Part shown: piece by piece, positions 1 through 7,756 of the stretch
Layout: every line of letters begins with the position of its first letter
Position numbering within the stretch: the stretch's first letter is position 1
Origin: Phascolarctobacterium sp.
Lineage (GTDB): Bacteria > Bacillota > Negativicutes > Acidaminococcales > Acidaminococcaceae
Length of the DNA: 32,898 nt
Assembly: GCA_017457085.1 (NCBI GenBank)
Contig: JAFTID010000040.1
Span: forward strand, 1 to 32,898
Direction: 5' to 3'
Position numbers and translations under genes: made by a program
Notes under the pieces: model-generated
Told to the model about the DNA's origin: nothing
The model's input: only the letters and a program-made list of their open reading frames with translations
The model's database searches: none

Positions 1-114
1 ATGCTGGAAGATATGATTGTTTCCGCAGTTAACGAAGGCATCCGTCAAGCTGACGAAATGTCCGAAAAAGAAATGGCTAAAATTACCGGTGGCATGAAAC
101 TGCCCGGTATGTAA
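1..114 (+). CDS. YbaB/EbfC family nucleoid-associated protein, C-terminal part
   Basis: The reading frame is open from the first base and ends with TAA at 112-114. It encodes about 37 residues ending in [10 protein letters not shown]. The residues ([12 protein letters not shown] then a short helix and GGMKLPGM) match the C-terminus of the YbaB/EbfC family, small dimeric DNA-binding proteins of about 100-110 residues. Its position directly in front of recR is the usual ybaB-recR arrangement. The 5' part lies outside the window, so the ATG at base 1 is probably an internal methionine and not the start. Confidence 0.8.
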   Translation: MLEDMIVSAVNEGIRQADEMSEKEMAKITGGMKLPGM

Positions 115-115
115 T

Positions 116-715
116 ATGGCAAGAATGATTAGGCCTTTGGCGAATCTTCACGAACAGCTGCGCCGCTTGCCGGGCATCGGTTCCAAGACCGCCATGCGCC
201 TTGCTTATCATATTATTGATATGTCAGAAGAGGATGTGCGCCGTCTGGCGCAAGCCTTGACCAATGCTAAGGAGCAAATTCACTACTGCCGTTCCTGTTT
301 TAATTTGACGGACGGTGATGTATGTGACGTGTGTGCTGACCCTAATCGCGATAGGTTTACCGTGTGCGTAGTGGAACAGCCTCAAGACATTGCAGCCATG
401 GAGCGTAGTAGGGGCTATAAAGGCTTGTACCACGTTCTGCACGGTGTGCTTTCTCCGCTGGATGGCATTGGCCCTGAAAATTTGCGTATCCGTGAATTGT
501 TCCAACGCTTGCAAAAGGAAAGCGTAGCAGAAATTATTATTGCTACTAATTCCGATGTGGAGGGCGAGGCTACTGCAACTTATTTGGCTCAGCTTTTAAA
601 GCCTGTAGGCATTAAGGTTAGCCGTATTGCCCACGGCTTGCCCGTCGGTGGCGATTTAGAATACGCTGATGAAGTAACCTTATCCCGCGCCATGGAAAAC
701 AGGCGCGAAATGTAA
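116..715 (+). CDS. recR: Recombination mediator protein RecR
   Basis: The 199-residue product is the normal RecR length. It has the N-terminal helix-hairpin-helix ([18 protein letters not shown], about residues 15-33), a C4 zinc finger (CRSCFNL and CDVCAD, about residues 58-75) and a Toprim domain starting at [14 protein letters not shown] (about residues 83-97). RecR acts with RecF/RecO in loading RecA at gaps during DNA repair. The ATG sits one base after the stop of the ybaB-like gene, so the two are very probably cotranscribed and translationally coupled. The C-terminus [10 protein letters not shown] is typical of the family. Confidence 0.97.
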   Translation: MARMIRPLANLHEQLRRLPGIGSKTAMRLAYHIIDMSEEDVRRLAQALTNAKEQIHYCRSCFNLTDGDVCDVCADPNRDRFTVCVVEQPQDIAAMERSRGYKGLYHVLHGVLSPLDGIGPENLRIRELFQRLQKESVAEIIIATNSDVEGEATATYLAQLLKPVGIKVSRIAHGLPVGGDLEYADEVTLSRAMENRREM

Positions 716-732
716 GAAAGGGAGGGGTACTC

Positions 733-1101
733 ATGGATGAAGTGATGAAATTTGCTAAAGATGCGTGGAATTCCATCAGCTCCTTGGATTTTAGTTTTTT
801 AGATTCAGTAGGTAGCAGTGTTGGCTCTTCCTTGGGTAAAATAGGAGACGTGGGTGACATCACCTCCTTCTGGCCCTACATCGTAGGCTTAATTTTGATT
901 TTGTTTGTTGTGCAGTTGTTTGAACTGCCTTTCCAATTGGTTTGGAACGGATTGGTTGGTGCGGCAATGCTGTGGCTGATTAATCTTGTGGGCGGTTTTG
1001 TAGGCTTCGGCTTAAAAATTACTGTTATCAAAGCACTTATAGCAGGCTTCTTCGGAATACCGGGAGCTTTAGCCATAGTGTTATTTGAAATATTTGGTTA
1101 A
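733..1101 (+). CDS. BofA-family membrane protein (pro-sigmaK processing inhibitor family)
   Basis: The 122-residue product has a polar N-terminus of about 45 residues and three hydrophobic segments. The conserved BofA-like pattern appears in the second half: VWNGLVGAAMLWLINLVGG followed by KALIAGFFGIPGALAIVLF. In Bacillus, BofA inhibits the SpoIVFB protease in the forespore membrane. In Negativicutes the family is often found after recR even where sporulation is uncertain, so the role here is inferred only from family. A strong ribosome binding site (GGGAGGGG at about 719-726) supports the ATG, 17 bases after recR. Confidence 0.85.
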   Translation: MDEVMKFAKDAWNSISSLDFSFLDSVGSSVGSSLGKIGDVGDITSFWPYIVGLILILFVVQLFELPFQLVWNGLVGAAMLWLINLVGGFVGFGLKITVIKALIAGFFGIPGALAIVLFEIFG

Positions 1102-1133
1102 TAATTAACCACAAGAAAAGAGGGGACTGCTTT

Positions 1134-1946
1134 ATGTGTGCAATGCGTAAAGCCATGACCATCGCTGGTAGCGATACTAGCGGCGGTGCAGGCATGGAAG
1201 CCGATTTAAAAACTTTTCAGGAGCTGGGTGTTTATGGAATGACAGCTCTGACCGTAATCGTGACTATGGATCCGCACAACAACTGGTTCCATAATGTGTA
1301 CCCCATTGAAATGCACATTATCGAGAAGCAGTTGGAAACCATTTTGGACGGCATCGGTATTGATGCTATGAAAACTGGTATGCTGGGTAGTGCAGATTTG
1401 GTAGAACTGGTTGCGAAAAGTATTGATCGCTACAGCCTGAAAAATGTTGTAATTGACCCGGTAATGGTGTGCAAGGGCATTGATGCCATTATGGTACCTG
1501 ATGCAGCTGCTGCCATTAAAAAATATCTGGTAAAACGGGCAGATGTGATTACTCCTAATACCATTGAAGCAGCTTACTTGGCAGATATGCCCAAAGTAAA
1601 TTCTTTGGACGAAATCAAGGAAGCAGCTGGTCGTATTAAGGAGCTGGGTGCGAAAAACGTTGTCATCAAAGGTGGCGAACGTATGGAACGTGATGAAGCG
1701 GTAGATGTTTTCTATGACGGCAAAGAATTTAAAGAGATGTCCGCTAAGAAAATTTATCCTTCCTATAATCACGGCGCAGGCTGCACTTATTCTGCTGCGA
1801 TTACCGCAGGTTTGGCAAATGGTTTGAGCGTTGAGGATGCGGTTATCCAAGCTAAAGCGTTCATCACCGAAGCATTGAGACATTCTTTCCAATTGAATGA
1901 GTTTTCTGGATGCACTGACCATTCTGCTTACAAAAAAATGTTATAA
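1134..1946 (+). CDS. PdxK/ThiD-family pyridoxine or hydroxymethylpyrimidine kinase
   Basis: The product has 270 residues and belongs to the ribokinase-like ThiD/PdxK family. Visible signatures are the N-terminal TIAGSDTSGGAGMEADLKTF, the MKTGML segment, DPVMVCKG, ITPNTIEAA, and the C-terminal anion hole HGAGCTYSAAITAGLANG with the expected cysteine. The enzyme phosphorylates a hydroxymethyl-pyridine or pyrimidine in vitamin B6 or thiamine metabolism. The HGAGC form, without the T of the usual ThiD GTGC, is closer to the B. subtilis/S. aureus PdxK subgroup, so pyridoxine kinase is my preferred reading. No other thi gene is nearby and no TPP riboswitch was seen upstream. The ATG at 1134 has GAGGGG about 10 bases upstream. 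Confidence 0.85.
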   Translation: MCAMRKAMTIAGSDTSGGAGMEADLKTFQELGVYGMTALTVIVTMDPHNNWFHNVYPIEMHIIEKQLETILDGIGIDAMKTGMLGSADLVELVAKSIDRYSLKNVVIDPVMVCKGIDAIMVPDAAAAIKKYLVKRADVITPNTIEAAYLADMPKVNSLDEIKEAAGRIKELGAKNVVIKGGERMERDEAVDVFYDGKEFKEMSAKKIYPSYNHGAGCTYSAAITAGLANGLSVEDAVIQAKAFITEALRHSFQLNEFSGCTDHSAYKKML

Positions 1947-1954
1947 GCCGCCTT

Positions 1955-1976
1955 CCGGCACTTCTAAAGATTTTTA
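1955..1976 (+). repeat. Dispersed intergenic motif, copy 1
   Basis: This is one of three near-identical intergenic copies of a motif with consensus C(C/T)GGCACTTCT(AA/CC)AG followed by a TTT-rich tail. The others are at 7711-7731 and 20353-20375. It lies a few bases after the stop codon of the kinase gene and upstream of its terminator. Its function is unknown. Confidence 0.5.
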
Positions 1977-1990
1977 GATTGAATTTTTCT

Positions 1991-2024
1991 AAAGCACTTC
2001 GTAAAAATACGAGGTGCTTTTCTA
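1991..2024 (+). terminator. Rho-independent terminator after the kinase gene
   Basis: AAAGCACTTCG (1991-2001) and CGAGGTGCTTT (2010-2020) form an 11-bp stem with one G-U pair and an 8-base A-rich loop, followed by a short T-rich stretch. It closes the ybaB-recR-bofA-kinase run of genes. Confidence 0.85.
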
Positions 2025-2159
2025 ATGTCTGGGTATATTTCTTGTAAAACAAACTAAGATTATTTTGCAATTTCTTCAAACGCTACTAGCAGGATAATTT
2101 TTCCAAGACGTAGAAAATTTTTTGTAAGATATGTATAATATTGAGCGTAGGTGTTTTAT

Positions 2160-2810
2160 ATGGCAGATATGGAAAGATTAATGGATAGGCTTTACGAAAA
2201 ATTACATAGACGTCCTGCTGGCATTGACCGTATGGATAGATTGTGGGAGGCTTCCGTGCTGTTGCCCATTGTTAAAACGGAAGAAGGCCCCGCAGTTTTG
2301 TTTGAAGTGCGTTCCAAAACTTTGAAACGCCAGCCGGGAGAGATTTGCTTTCCCGGTGGCAAGTACGAATGTGAAGACAGTAGCTTTGAGCGTACTGCTA
2401 TCCGTGAAACTTGCGAGGAGCTTGGCTTGACCACAGATGATATTGAAATTTGTGGGGAGCTTGATTCTTTGGTAACTCACATGGGGCCAATTATTCATCC
2501 CTTTGTTGGTTTACTCCATAATCACGAAAAGATTACCTTTAATCCTGACGAGGTGGAAGAAGTTTTCACCGTGCCTTTGGAATGGCTTCTAAACAACGAG
2601 CCGATGGTGTGCGGTATGGAATTGGCAGATAGACCTTTAGAGGATTTCCCTTTGGAATTGGTGCCGGGCAGGGATAAAGGTTGGCGTTATCGTAAAACCT
2701 ACAATGTTTATTTTTATCAGTACAAGGGTTATGTAATCTGGGGCTTGACTGCCAGAATGCTGTACGCATTTTTGAAACGCTGTAAGCCTGTTTTAAATGA
2801 ATTTGCTTAA
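2160..2810 (+). CDS. Nudix hydrolase, CoA-pyrophosphatase type
   Basis: The product has about 216 residues. It carries the segment VLFEVRSKTLKRQPGEICFP followed by GG, which matches the UPF0035 signature that precedes the Nudix box in CoA-specific pyrophosphatases (NudL/YeaB/PCD1 type). The Nudix box itself follows (RETCEELGL). These enzymes cleave CoA and its derivatives to 4'-phosphopantetheine and 3',5'-ADP. A GTG at 2151 is in frame, but it lies inside the TAGGTG ribosome binding site, so the ATG at 2160 (6-base spacing) is chosen. A likely -10 TATAAT is at 2134-2139, although no clear -35 is visible. The LCP gene follows closely. Confidence 0.85.
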   Translation: MADMERLMDRLYEKLHRRPAGIDRMDRLWEASVLLPIVKTEEGPAVLFEVRSKTLKRQPGEICFPGGKYECEDSSFERTAIRETCEELGLTTDDIEICGELDSLVTHMGPIIHPFVGLLHNHEKITFNPDEVEEVFTVPLEWLLNNEPMVCGMELADRPLEDFPLELVPGRDKGWRYRKTYNVYFYQYKGYVIWGLTARMLYAFLKRCKPVLNEFA

Positions 2811-2830
2811 ATTGGGAAAGGTTTTTGTTG

Positions 2831-3940
2831 ATGAAGAAATTTTCTAGCGGTACCATTATCTGTTTTTTAGCAGCGATGGTAGCAGTATTATATATCGTAA
2901 TGGGTGGGGGCAAGATTACCGTAGATAGTCCCGTATCCAGTCGTCTTGACAAGAGGGAGCTGCTTTCTGCTCGCCAAAATATTTTGGTAATGGGCAAGGA
3001 CTTCCGTGAGGGCGATGGTCCCAACGGTCGTAGTGATGCGTTCTTTATGTTGATGTTTGATGAGAACACCAAGGTTCCTTATTTACTCAACATTCCTCGT
3101 GATACACGCGTGCATATTCCAGGCTATGGTTGGGATAAAATTAATCACTCCTATTCCTACGGTGGCTTTAAGCTTACCATGCAAACCATGGAAGAATTCT
3201 TGGGCATCAAGATTCACCGTCATCTGCTCATCGGTTTCAAAGAATTTGAAGAAATCATAGATGACATTGGCGGCTTGGACTTCCTTGTGGAAAAGGATAT
3301 GTATTCCGTAGATAAGAACGATGGCTTTACCGTTGATTTGAAGAAGGGCTTCCAAAATATCAACGGTAAGGAAGCAATTCAGTTCGTGCGTTTCCGTGAT
3401 GAAGAGGGGGATAACGCACGCATTCATCGTCAGCAACGCTTCATCGTAAAAATGTACGAGAAGATTGCTGATAACCTGATGGTTATGTACATTGACGGTT
3501 TGTATAAAAAATTGCTGGCAATGCTGGTAAGTGATTTATCCGTTAGCGATTTGGGACACATCGGTACTGCACTTTACATTCGTGTGCGAGACGGAGGCCC
3601 CGGCGTGAAGATTGAAACTGTTCCCGGCACACCTGCCCACATTAACGGTACTGCTTACTGGGTGCCTGACATGACTGCCTTGCGTGCCAAGGTTGCAGAA
3701 ATGGAAGGCGTGAAGCCTAGCGATAGATTTGTTGAATCTTCCAGACTTTTTGAAGAAGAATACAATGCTGCTTTGCTGAAAGCAGAAGCCGGAGATAGCA
3801 GTGGTGAGTGCAAGGCTGCTAAAAAACTTGCGGCAAGCATTCGTGCCAGTGAAGTGGAAGCAATCCAAGGCGTTGATACTGCTGTGAAAGCTATCGTCAA
3901 AAATGGCGGAAACCCTGACGGAACCGTGAAAAAACAGTAA
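2831..3940 (+). CDS. LytR-CpsA-Psr (LCP) family envelope polymer ligase
   Basis: The product has about 369 residues: a short cytoplasmic start (MKKFSSG), one membrane segment (about residues 7-25) and an extracellular LCP domain. Conserved LCP blocks are ILVMGKDFREGDGPNGRSDA, LLNIPRDTRV, KINHSYSYGG, the DDIGGLDF segment, and the FVRFRDEEGDNARIHRQQRF arginine/aspartate motif. LCP proteins transfer secondary polymers from undecaprenyl pyrophosphate onto peptidoglycan or surface glycans. A C-terminal helical, Ala/Lys-rich extension of about 85 residues follows the domain. The ATG at 2831 has GGGAAAGG upstream (2814-2821). Two in-frame TTG codons at 2825 and 2828 are less likely starts. Confidence 0.92.
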   Translation: MKKFSSGTIICFLAAMVAVLYIVMGGGKITVDSPVSSRLDKRELLSARQNILVMGKDFREGDGPNGRSDAFFMLMFDENTKVPYLLNIPRDTRVHIPGYGWDKINHSYSYGGFKLTMQTMEEFLGIKIHRHLLIGFKEFEEIIDDIGGLDFLVEKDMYSVDKNDGFTVDLKKGFQNINGKEAIQFVRFRDEEGDNARIHRQQRFIVKMYEKIADNLMVMYIDGLYKKLLAMLVSDLSVSDLGHIGTALYIRVRDGGPGVKIETVPGTPAHINGTAYWVPDMTALRAKVAEMEGVKPSDRFVESSRLFEEEYNAALLKAEAGDSSGECKAAKKLAASIRASEVEAIQGVDTAVKAIVKNGGNPDGTVKKQ

Positions 3941-3993
3941 AATTTTTAGCTGTTGAAAAATTAGAATTGTCTAACAAATATGGGCGTTTCGGC

Positions 3994-4022
3994 TTGCATT
4001 TTGTATACAAGTTTGTTATACT
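3994..4022 (+). promoter_or_regulatory. SigmaA-type promoter with an internal palindromic operator candidate
   Basis: TTGCAT (3994-3999), a 17-base spacer and TATACT (4017-4022) make a good promoter. The spacer holds the perfect 10-bp palindrome TTGTATACAA (4001-4010), a shape common for GntR-family operators (inference). A terminator starts only 27 bases downstream, so transcription from here would give a very short RNA unless the terminator is read through. Confidence 0.5.
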
Positions 4023-4048
4023 TAAAGCATCAAACAGCCCCTCATTTG

Positions 4049-4074
4049 GCCCTTCTCGCAAGGGCTTTTTTTTT
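4049..4074 (+). terminator. Rho-independent terminator after the LCP gene
   Basis: GCCCTT (4049-4054), a 5-base loop and AAGGGC (4060-4065) are followed by nine T residues. It ends the Nudix-LCP transcript and also any RNA from the promoter at 3994-4022. Confidence 0.9.
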
Positions 4075-4107
4075 GTCCTTTTTCAAGTTAAACGGACGAT
4101 TAAAAAG

Positions 4108-4125
4108 CTACATATATATATGTAG
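4108..4125. promoter_or_regulatory. 18-bp AT-rich perfect palindrome upstream of the fatty-acid kinase pair
   Basis: CTACATATATATATGTAG reads the same on both strands. It lies about 38 bases upstream of the likely -35 of the DegV gene. It may be an operator, or a chance property of an AT-rich stretch. Confidence 0.35.
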
Positions 4126-4162
4126 GAAACTTTGTGACGAGAATGTGGCAAAAGGTAATTTG

Positions 4163-4190
4163 TTGTGGTAAAATAAAAGTTAATTATAGA
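4163..4190 (+). promoter_or_regulatory. Likely promoter of the degV-fakA operon
   Basis: TTGTGG (4163-4168), a 16-base spacer and TATAGA (4185-4190) lie 42 bases before the DegV start codon. The match to the sigmaA consensus is moderate. Confidence 0.45.
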
Positions 4191-4231
4191 ATAAAATCGC
4201 CTAACTATGCTTTGTTTAAGGAGGCTTATTT

Positions 4232-5092
4232 ATGCACGACGATATACATGTAATTGTTGATAGTGTTTCTGACGTTCAAGATACTGATTTGATGAACCAT
4301 CCCCGTCTGCACGTACTGCGTCTTATCGCACGTCATGGCAATGAAGAATGGTTTGATGGTGACAGAAGCACCGCTTACTTGTTTGACCTGGTTAAGAAAA
4401 CCGGCAAGCTTCCTGCAACTTCTCAACCTCCCATCGGTCATATCATTGAATTGTACACCGGGCTTGTAAAACAAGGTATTAAGCTGGTAGTTATTAACTG
4501 CGATAGCGTGCTTAGCGGTACCTACCAAACCTGCTGCGTTGCAGCAAAACAAGTTATGGCTGAAGTTCCCGGTGCTGACATTCGCGTTGTGGATAGTAAA
4601 GCAGCAGGCTGCTCTATTTGCGGTATGGCTAAAGAAGCTTTGAAAGCTGTTGACGAAGGCAAAACCATTGATGAAGTAGAAGCTTATGTTTTGGATATGG
4701 TTAAACGTACCAAAACCTACTTTACTTTGGACACCTTGGAATACTTGGCTAAGGGTGGTCGTATTGGTGCCGTTGGTGCGCTTTTGGGCAGCATCTTTGG
4801 TATTCGCCCCATTATCCACGTTGTTGAAGATGGTAACATCGTTCCTTATGATAAAGTTCGTACTCGTAAGAAAGCATTAAAACGCCTTTTGGAAATTGCG
4901 AATGAGCAAGGCGAATTGGAAGAAATCTTTATTCCTAACGCTATGGTTCCTGAAGACGCAGAATATTTCCGTGCTGAAATGGCAGCAAGACATCCTGGCG
5001 TGCCTATCTGGATTACTCAAATTGGTACTCCGTTGGCAGCTCATCTTGGCCCTGGCGCAATTGGGCTTTTTGTAAGACAAAAAGCAAAATAG
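4232..5092 (+). CDS. DegV family protein (FakB-like fatty-acid-binding subunit)
   Basis: The 286-residue product is the normal DegV length. It starts with the family signature (HVIVDSVSDVQDTDL), has NCDSVLSGTYQTCCVAA with the conserved serine region, and carries the TYFTLDTLEYLAKGGRIG block that is diagnostic of DegV proteins. DegV proteins bind a fatty acid and present it to the kinase FakA for phosphorylation to acyl-phosphate. The neighbour 15 bases downstream is a FakA homologue, which supports that role here. The start is supported by AAGGAGG at 4218-4224 with 7-base spacing. Confidence 0.92.
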   Translation: MHDDIHVIVDSVSDVQDTDLMNHPRLHVLRLIARHGNEEWFDGDRSTAYLFDLVKKTGKLPATSQPPIGHIIELYTGLVKQGIKLVVINCDSVLSGTYQTCCVAAKQVMAEVPGADIRVVDSKAAGCSICGMAKEALKAVDEGKTIDEVEAYVLDMVKRTKTYFTLDTLEYLAKGGRIGAVGALLGSIFGIRPIIHVVEDGNIVPYDKVRTRKKALKRLLEIANEQGELEEIFIPNAMVPEDAEYFRAEMAARHPGVPIWITQIGTPLAAHLGPGAIGLFVRQKAK

Positions 5093-5107
5093 AAAGGTGT
5101 TTTTATT

Positions 5108-6736
5108 ATGTCTCAAAATAAAAGATATATTACCGGTAAACAAATTAAGGATATGCTGCTTGGTGCCTACCACAGCTTCGAGAAAAACTATCAAGTTATT
5201 AACGACTTGAACGTTTTTCCTGTTCCTGATGGTGATACCGGTACAAATATGATGCATACTATGGCTTCCGTTGCTCGTGAGCTTAGCGCAATGAGTGATA
5301 ACTCCACTGTTGGCGAAATTGGTCTTGCTGCTGCGAAGAGCGCTATTATGGGTGCGCGTGGTAACTCCGGCGTAATTCTTTCCCAATTGCTGCGTGGCAT
5401 TGGTCGCGGCTTGGCTGGCAAAAATCTTGCTAGCAATAACGAATTGGGTAAAGCTTTCCAATATGGTGTACTCTTTGCCTATCGTAGTGTTTCTCAACCG
5501 GTAGAAGGTACCATTTTGACAGTAGCTCGTGGTATTGCTAAAGGTGCTTACACTGCAACTCGTAACTGCGAAGGTTTGGAAGACATCTTTAATGAAGCTA
5601 TCCGCGTTGGTAAATTGGAACTGGCAGAAACTCCGGAAAAACTTCCTGCTCTGAAAGCTGCTGGCGTAGTTGACGCAGGTGGTCAAGGCTTGATTGCTTT
5701 CCTCGAAGGCTGTTTGGCTGGTTTGCGTGGCGAAGATTGTGCAGAAATCAAAGTTACCCAAAAGGCTAACGTTAAGATGCAAGCTGAGGACGAAGAACCT
5801 CTGGATTTGGAATTCCCCTATTGCACCGAATTTATCGTAAAAGGTGCAAATGTAGATAAAAAGACTGTTGTAAGTGCTATTGAGGACTTTGGTAACTCCT
5901 TGATTGTTGCTGTTGTAGAAGACATTGTTAAAGTACATATTCACAGCAAAAATCCTGGTAACGTACTGAACACTGCTCAACAATGGGGCACTTTGCACGA
6001 TATCAAAATTGAAAATATGGTTGACCAACACGAAAACCGTATTTTCTCTGATGACGAAGAAGTTATCCAAGCATCTGGTAAACGTAGTGGTGTAGGCATT
6101 ATTGCCGTAGCTGCAGGTGAAGGTATTGCAAAAATGATGCGTGATTTGGGCGCTGCTGAAATTATCAGTGGTGGTCAAAGCATGAATCCTCCTGTTGAAG
6201 ATTTCGTTAATGCTATTGAAAAAGGCGAATACGAACAATATATCATTCTTCCCAACAACAAAAACATCATCTTGGCAGCAGACCAAGTTAAAAAGATGTT
6301 GGGCGACTCCAATGTTAATTACGTTTCCACTGCTAACTTGGCGCAAGGTATGGCGGCGCTCTTTAACTTCAATCCCGAAAGCAGTTTGGAAGAAAACTAC
6401 GTTGTTATGTCTGAAGCAGCAAAAAGCGTGACCAGTGGTGCTGTTACTATTGCTGTTCGTGACAGTGTTGTTAATGGCGTACAAGTTCATAAAGGTGAAT
6501 ACCTTGGCTTGATTAACGACAAAATTTACTGCACTGGTTTGAGTGTAAAAGCCGTTCTTGACAAAATGCTGGAAGATGGCGATTACGAACTCATTACCTT
6601 GTATTATGGTGAAGATATTACCAAGGAAGAAGCAGAAGAAATCGTTGAACATCTGGGTGAAATCAACGAAGATTGGGAAGTTGAACTGTTCAATGGCGGA
6701 CAACCTCTCTATCCTTTGCTGATGTCTATGGAATAA
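5108..6736 (+). CDS. fakA: Fatty acid kinase FakA homologue (DAK2/YloV family)
   Basis: The product has 542 residues, the usual length of YloV/FakA. The N-terminal DhaL/DAK2 kinase domain (about residues 8-205) has the metal/ATP loops DLNVFPVPDGDTGTNM and GARGNSGVILSQLLRG, then AAGVVDAGGQGL. A middle domain follows (FCTEF-like start at YCTEFIVKGANV). The C-terminal DegV-like domain has GVGIIAVAAGEGI and FILPNNKN-type blocks (here YIILPNNKNI). FakA phosphorylates fatty acids bound to FakB/DegV, which feeds exogenous acyl chains into phospholipids. It forms an operon with the upstream degV gene and is closed by a strong terminator. A long minus-strand frame across it is only a codon-bias shadow. 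Confidence 0.93.
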   Translation: MSQNKRYITGKQIKDMLLGAYHSFEKNYQVINDLNVFPVPDGDTGTNMMHTMASVARELSAMSDNSTVGEIGLAAAKSAIMGARGNSGVILSQLLRGIGRGLAGKNLASNNELGKAFQYGVLFAYRSVSQPVEGTILTVARGIAKGAYTATRNCEGLEDIFNEAIRVGKLELAETPEKLPALKAAGVVDAGGQGLIAFLEGCLAGLRGEDCAEIKVTQKANVKMQAEDEEPLDLEFPYCTEFIVKGANVDKKTVVSAIEDFGNSLIVAVVEDIVKVHIHSKNPGNVLNTAQQWGTLHDIKIENMVDQHENRIFSDDEEVIQASGKRSGVGIIAVAAGEGIAKMMRDLGAAEIISGGQSMNPPVEDFVNAIEKGEYEQYIILPNNKNIILAADQVKKMLGDSNVNYVSTANLAQGMAALFNFNPESSLEENYVVMSEAAKSVTSGAVTIAVRDSVVNGVQVHKGEYLGLINDKIYCTGLSVKAVLDKMLEDGDYELITLYYGEDITKEEAEEIVEHLGEINEDWEVELFNGGQPLYPLLMSME

Positions 6737-6756
6737 AAGAACATTTAAATAAAAAT

Positions 6757-6784
6757 AAGGCTCCGCATTTGCGGAGCCTTTACT
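6757..6784 (+). terminator. Rho-independent terminator after fakA
   Basis: AAGGCTCCGC (6757-6766) and GCGGAGCCTT (6771-6780) form a perfect 10-bp GC-rich stem with a 4-base loop. The T tail is short. Confidence 0.85.
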
Positions 6785-6816
6785 GTATGATTTTCATTTG
6801 GTTTGAGGGGTCTTAT

Positions 6817-7113
6817 ATGGAAGAAATTATTATTTGTATCACAATAGGCATCTTGCTAGGCTGGTTTGACGTGTTAGGCTACAAAACTAAGCTGTGGCTG
6901 AACAGAGCATCCTTGGCGTGCCTGTTTTTGATGCTTATTTGTTTAGGAGCTAAGATTGGTTGCGACAGTAATTTGCTGGCGCAGATCGAAACCCTTGGTA
7001 AGCAAGCCTTTATCTTGGGGGGGAGCACCATCATCGGTACAATGGTGATGTTCTATATCATCATCAAGCTTTTTGCCCGTGACTTCGATGAAGAAGGAGG
7101 GGAGGAGCGATGA
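6817..7113 (+). CDS. LysO-family lysine exporter, N-terminal half
   Basis: The 98-residue product has about three hydrophobic helices and ends in an acidic tail (DFDEEGGEER). It corresponds to the N-terminal half of the LysO/YbjE (DUF340) family, and the following gene is the C-terminal half. E. coli LysO is a single protein of about 300 residues that exports lysine. ATG 6817 has GAGGGG at 6805-6810. The stop overlaps the next start (ATGA at 7110-7113), so the halves are translationally coupled and probably assemble as a heteromer. Split versions are known in the family, so this is not necessarily a mutation. Confidence 0.75.
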   Translation: MEEIIICITIGILLGWFDVLGYKTKLWLNRASLACLFLMLICLGAKIGCDSNLLAQIETLGKQAFILGGSTIIGTMVMFYIIIKLFARDFDEEGGEER

Positions 7114-7706
7114 TTTACGCATTGTTTGGTGCCATCGCCGGTGGTATTCTTTTAGGCTACCTGTGCTTTGATGTTAGCGCTAAGCCTGCGCTGGACACAA
7201 CCTTGATGACGGCTTTGAACTTTATGATTTTGGTAGCAGGCATTGAAATTGGTGGGAACCGTAAGCTGATTACTAAAATCTGCACGCCGAAGAATATGGT
7301 GCTGGCTCTAGCTTTGCCTATTGGGACTATCGTAGGTAGCTTGGCAGGTGCTTATTTAAGCAGCTTCATTACTGGGCTTGGTGTTTACGATTCTATTTTG
7401 GTTGCTAGTGGGTTAGGTTGGTACAGCTTGTCTTCCGTTGTTATCAGCACTATGCACAGCACGGAACTGGGAGCCATTGCCTTTTTTGGCAATATGATTC
7501 GTGAAGTATCTTCCTTCGTTTTAATTCCGTTACTCGCCCGTTGGCATAAGCTGATGTGCATTGCTCCAGGCGGAGCGGCGACAATGGATTCGCTGTTACC
7601 CTTGGTAATTAATTCCGCAGGAATGCACACGGGAATGTTCTCGTTTATTAATGGATTGGTGCTATCATTGCTGGTGCCTGTGTTTTTGTCGTTGCTTTTA
7701 AAATAG
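7110..7706 (+). CDS. LysO-family lysine exporter, C-terminal half
   Basis: The 198-residue product is strongly hydrophobic with five or six membrane segments. It has the conserved GLGWYSLSSVVIS segment, the GAIAFFGNMIREVSSF segment, and the ending LPLVINSAGMHTGMFSFING typical of LysO C-terminal domains. The family exports lysine and toxic analogues such as thialysine. Its start is overlapped by the stop of the N-terminal-half gene, and GGAGGGGAGG lies just upstream. No lysine riboswitch was recognised upstream of the pair. Confidence 0.8.
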   Translation: MIYALFGAIAGGILLGYLCFDVSAKPALDTTLMTALNFMILVAGIEIGGNRKLITKICTPKNMVLALALPIGTIVGSLAGAYLSSFITGLGVYDSILVASGLGWYSLSSVVISTMHSTELGAIAFFGNMIREVSSFVLIPLLARWHKLMCIAPGGAATMDSLLPLVINSAGMHTGMFSFINGLVLSLLVPVFLSLLLK

Positions 7707-7710
7707 TTAT

Positions 7711-7731
7711 CTGGCACTTCTAAAGCGTTTA
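7711..7731 (+). repeat. Dispersed intergenic motif, copy 2
   Basis: CTGGCACTTCTAAAGCGTTT lies five bases after the lysO stop. Its core GGCACTTCTAAAG is identical to the copy at 1957-1969 and its tail AGCGTTT is shared with the copy at 20355-20375. Confidence 0.5.
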
Positions 7732-7756
7732 TCGATAGAGAACAAGCAAAAGAAAG

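Noticed and set aside
1206-1922. 238-codon minus-strand frame across the PdxK/ThiD-type gene
   Set aside because: It is a shadow of a gene with complete family motifs, and its translation matches nothing I recognise.
3980-4171. 63-codon plus-strand frame after the LCP gene
   Set aside because: It runs through a strong terminator, has no ribosome binding site, and its codons are unlike those of the neighbours.
4877-6703. 608-codon open frame on the minus strand across fakA
   Set aside because: It is antisense to a complete, well-recognised FakA gene, has a low-complexity Asn/Phe/Thr-rich translation and no ribosome binding site. It is a codon-bias shadow.
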